NCBI GenBank assembly: GCA_013696185.1
Contig: JACCZA010000350.1
Span: 1 to 16,108, forward strand
Length of the DNA: 16,108 nucleotides
From: Actinomycetota bacterium
Lineage (GTDB): Bacteria; Actinomycetota; Thermoleophilia; Gaiellales; Gaiellaceae
Reading direction: 5' to 3'
Shown: in pieces, positions 14,219-16,108 of the stretch
Position numbering within the stretch: position 1 is the first letter of the stretch
Layout: every line of letters starts with the position of its first letter
Notes under the pieces: model-generated
The model's database searches: none
Told to the model about the DNA's origin: nothing
Seen by the model: the letters and a program-made list of their open reading frames with translations, nothing else
Made by a program: the position numbers and the translations under genes

Positions 14219-15034
14219 ATGGTCGACACAACCTCCGAGCGCGGGGCGCCGGCGGGCTCGCACGAGCAACTCCGGCGCTACAACTACGAGCACTTCTGGC
14301 TCGGGCACCTCGTCGCGGACCTCGTGCGCACGGCGCGCGGCGAGGGGGTGCAGCCGGGTGCCGAGGCGCCCGACTTCGAGCTGGAGTCGACCGAGGGAGC
14401 ACGGGTCAGGCTCAGCGGCTTCGCCGGGCGGCCGGTGCTGCTGCACTTCGGCAGCGGCACCTGACCGATCACCACCGGCTCAGTTGAGCCGCTCAAACAA
14501 CTGCACCGCTGGTACGCCGACCGGGTCGAGTTCCTCGACGTCGTCGTGCGGCAGGCCCATCCCGGCGAGGAGCGGGGCGGCTACCGCACGTACGAGCGCA
14601 AGCGTGAGGAGGCCCGTGAGTACAAGCGGCTCGAGCGGCTGCCCTGGAGCGTGCTCGTCGACGACCTCGAGGGCACCGTGCACCGGGCCTACAGCCGCGA
14701 GATGGCCGATCCGACCTTCCTCGTCGGCGCCGACGGGCGCGTCGCCTTCTACGCCATGTGGACGCACGTGCCGACGCTGAAGGGGGCGCTCGACGCACTC
14801 CTGGCGCTCGGCGGCAGCGGCGTGGTGACAGGAGGCATCGACCGCAGGCCGCACATGCTCGCCTCGTTCGTCGACGGCTACCGCGGACCCCGTCGGGGCG
14901 GTCGGCGAGCGGTGCTCGAGTACGACCTCGGCGGCCTCGGTGCCGGCACCCTGAGCTTCCTCGGCAACAAGGCCAGGCCGCTCCTGGCCGGCATCGCTCT
15001 CAGCGCGACACCGCGCCGCGAGCGGCGGCGCTAG
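14219..15034 (+). CDS. Deiodinase-like redoxin, putative selenoprotein (in-frame TGA = Sec82)
   Basis: Codons run from ATG 14219 (GGGAGGA 9 bases upstream) to TAG 15034, 271 residues, interrupted only by TGA at 14462-14464. Before the TGA: NYEHFWLGHLVADLVRTARG, then PGAEAPDFELESTEGARVRL and RPVLLHFGSGT. After it, in the same frame: PITTGSVEPLKQLHRWYADR, VEFLDVVVRQAHPGE, LPWSVLVDDLEGTVHRAY and DPTFLVGADGRVAFY. The order FGSxT-[C/U]-P, a helix, then EFLxVxxxxAHP is that of T4-deiodinase-like thioredoxin-fold proteins. In those the TGA position is the catalytic Sec or Cys. A SECIS-like hairpin follows the TGA. The C-terminal 70 residues are a Gly/Arg-rich extension. The likely role is a peroxidase or reductase of thioredoxin type; true iodothyronine deiodination is not implied. 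The stop interlocks with that of the cytochrome b gene (CTAG). Confidence 0.8.
14465..14503 (+). promoter_or_regulatory. Putative bacterial SECIS element
   Basis: Just after the in-frame TGA, CGGCTC (14476-14481) pairs perfectly with GAGCCG (14486-14491) around an AGTT loop. Seventeen bases separate the TGA from the loop, and the loop has G in its second position. As I recall, bacterial SECIS models require 16-37 bases and a G in the first two loop positions, so it fits. An alternative outer stem CAGTTG/CAACTG (14481-14486/14498-14503) is mutually exclusive with it. Function is inferred. Confidence 0.55.
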
Positions 15035-16108
15035 GAGTCGAAGCCCGGTGGGCGGCCGCGGCGCGGGGAGCTGTCCCAGCCCCGCAGCGGGTGCAGCTCG
15101 TGCTCGGCCAGCTCGCGGCAGATGCGCCGGGCGAGGAGGAACGCGAGCGGCGGCAGTGCCAGGACCGCCACCCGGTAGATCCACACCTGCCACGTGTAGG
15201 GGATGCCGACCTCGACGAAGACCCGGTCGGCCGAGCCCGCGAGCAGGACGAGCGCGATGCACGTGAAGAGCGCGAGCCCGGTGGCGGTGCGGAGCGGCGC
15301 GTCGCGCGGGCGGTCGAGCAGGTGGTGGAACGAGCGGTCGCCGGTGATGCGGCGCTCGAGCGTCGGCCACAGGTAGAGGAACCCGAAGACGAGCAGGGGA
15401 AAGAGCAGTCCGCCGAAGAACGCGTTGCCGGCGAGAGTGTGGCCGCCGAGCGCCGGCTCCCAGGCCGGCATCAGGCGCAGGGCGCCGATCAGCCAGCCGA
15501 CGTACCAGTCCGGCTGGGCGCCGTTCGTCGAGAGCCACGTCTGGTAGGGCCCCCAGAGCCAGATCGGGTTGATCTGGACCAGCCCTCCGAGGGTGAAGAG
15601 CACGGCGGCGACCGAGCAGGCGAGGCCGAGCGCCCGCAGCGCATAGCCGGGCCACAGAGGCGTGCCGACGACGTTCCGCTCCGTCCGCCGCCGGCCGGGG
15701 AACTGGCTGTGCTTCGTCAGCGCGACGAGCAGCAGGTGCAGGCCGATCAACCCGCCGATCGCGAGCGGCAGGAGGAGGACGTGCGCGATGTAGACACGCG
15801 AGAGGAAGTCTGCCGCGCCCGGGTACTCGCCGCCCCAGAGGAGCAGGCCGAGGTTGCCGCCCACGAACGGGACCGAGAGCACGATCGAGTAGGCGATCGC
15901 GAGGCCCATGCCCGAGAGCAGGTCGTCGAGCAGCGAGTAGCCGAGGAAGCCCTCGAGGAGCGCGAGCGCGAGCATCGTCACGCCGACGTAGTAGGTGAGG
16001 TCGCGCGGTCGCCGGAACGCGCCCGTGAAGAAGACCCGCAGCAGGTGCAGGGCGATCGCCGCGATGAAGACGTTGGCGGCCCAGTGGTGCGTCTGGCGCA
16101 GGAGCAGG
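15031..16108 (-). CDS. qcrB: Menaquinol-cytochrome c reductase cytochrome b subunit (partial, 5' end outside window)
   Basis: The frame enters at the right edge and ends at TAG 15031, giving about 358 residues. Helix B ligands are in RQTHHWAANVF...ALHLLRVFFTGAFRRPRD. Helix D ligands are in YIAHVLLLPLAIGGLIGLH. The His spacing is 14 (first H of the HH pair) and 15, as in b6-type cytochromes. The Qo-site motif is PDWY, in GAQPDWYVGWLIGALRLMP. HHLLDRPRDAPLRTATG is characteristic of actinobacterial QcrB. It transfers electrons from menaquinol to the cytochrome c/aa3 branch in the membrane. The in-frame GTG at 15981 is internal and not the start. The first helix and presumably qcrA/qcrC upstream lie beyond the window. 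It is convergent with the selenoprotein candidate, overlapping by four bases. Confidence 0.86.
   Translation of the reverse strand, partial: LLLRQTHHWAANVFIAAIALHLLRVFFTGAFRRPRDLTYYVGVTMLALALLEGFLGYSLLDDLLSGMGLAIAYSIVLSVPFVGGNLGLLLWGGEYPGAADFLSRVYIAHVLLLPLAIGGLIGLHLLLVALTKHSQFPGRRRTERNVVGTPLWPGYALRALGLACSVAAVLFTLGGLVQINPIWLWGPYQTWLSTNGAQPDWYVGWLIGALRLMPAWEPALGGHTLAGNAFFGGLLFPLLVFGFLYLWPTLERRITGDRSFHHLLDRPRDAPLRTATGLALFTCIALVLLAGSADRVFVEVGIPYTWQVWIYRVAVLALPPLAFLLARRICRELAEHELHPLRGWDSSPRRGRPPGFDS

Noticed and set aside
14462..14464. TGA as a simple nonsense mutation splitting a redoxin gene
   Set aside because: Possible, but the TGA falls exactly on the catalytic Cys/Sec column, the frame is otherwise intact and a SECIS-like hairpin follows. 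Selenocysteine is the better reading.
14209..14487. ATG at 14209 as the start of the deiodinase-like gene
   Set aside because: It is in a different frame from the conserved residues and overlaps the ribosome site; ATG 14219 is in frame with correct spacing.
13215..14780. A 521-codon plus-strand open frame
   Set aside because: Antisense to the DoxX-like gene and out of frame with the deiodinase-like gene; its composition is that of a shadow frame.
1..16108. CRISPR arrays, insertion sequences, tRNA or rRNA genes
   Set aside because: No regularly spaced repeats, transposase motifs, tRNA-like cloverleaf or rRNA-like sequence was noticed by eye on either strand.

Overview
The window is very GC-rich DNA with densely packed genes on both strands. 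It most likely comes from an actinobacterial chromosome, and a Thermoleophilia-like lineage fits best. Reasons for this are two F420-type luciferase-like (LLM) oxidoreductases, an actinobacterial-style cytochrome b (QcrB), a MarR regulator with a CPSD wing, and several apparently leaderless or GTG/TTG-started genes. The lineage is inference; no rRNA, tRNA, insertion sequence or CRISPR array is visible.

Layout. (1) At 1-181 is the tail of a nucleotide-sugar-epimerase-like SDR protein. (2) At 196-2741 two genes diverge from a 41-base gap: a DRE-TIM acyltransferase resembling Re-citrate synthase (minus), and an HTH-fused citrate-synthase-like protein that has lost two of three catalytic residues (plus), probably a metabolite-sensing regulator. 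(3) At 2779-5147 lie a small membrane-anchored coiled-coil protein, an LLM oxidoreductase, a 15-bp hairpin terminator and a broken FAD-dependent oxidoreductase. (4) At 5320-7732 is a minus-strand set (YceI protein, NAD(P)H:FMN reductase, frameshifted methyltransferase) with a divergent MarR regulator; this looks like a small redox or quinone-stress locus. (5) At 7843-10111, on the plus strand, are a cupin, an aminoglycoside-type nucleotidyltransferase and an FGD-like LLM oxidoreductase. (6) At 10214-12303 a LysR regulator overlaps a soluble sensor histidine kinase. (7) At 12300-14114, on the minus strand, a DoxX-like membrane protein is followed by a sugar-phosphate-isomerase-like gene with indels. 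(8) At 14219-15034 is a deiodinase/redoxin-fold gene interrupted by one in-frame TGA. (9) At 15031-16108 is the 3' part of a cytochrome b gene.

The most striking item is the gene at 14219-15034. The TGA sits exactly where iodothyronine-deiodinase-like proteins carry their catalytic Cys or Sec (FGSGT-TGA-P). The frame continues for 189 well-conserved codons, and a stem-loop with bacterial-SECIS geometry follows the TGA. I read it as a 271-residue selenoprotein with Sec82. The Sec insertion genes are not in the window.

The second theme is the paired, unrelated citrate-synthase-type genes, with a candidate operator between their start codons.

Caution: three genes (FAD oxidoreductase, methyltransferase, isomerase) carry small indels, most of them in GC-repeat runs. 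This may be decay, or it may be draft-assembly error. The TGA gene does not show this pattern, since its frame is the same before and after the TGA.
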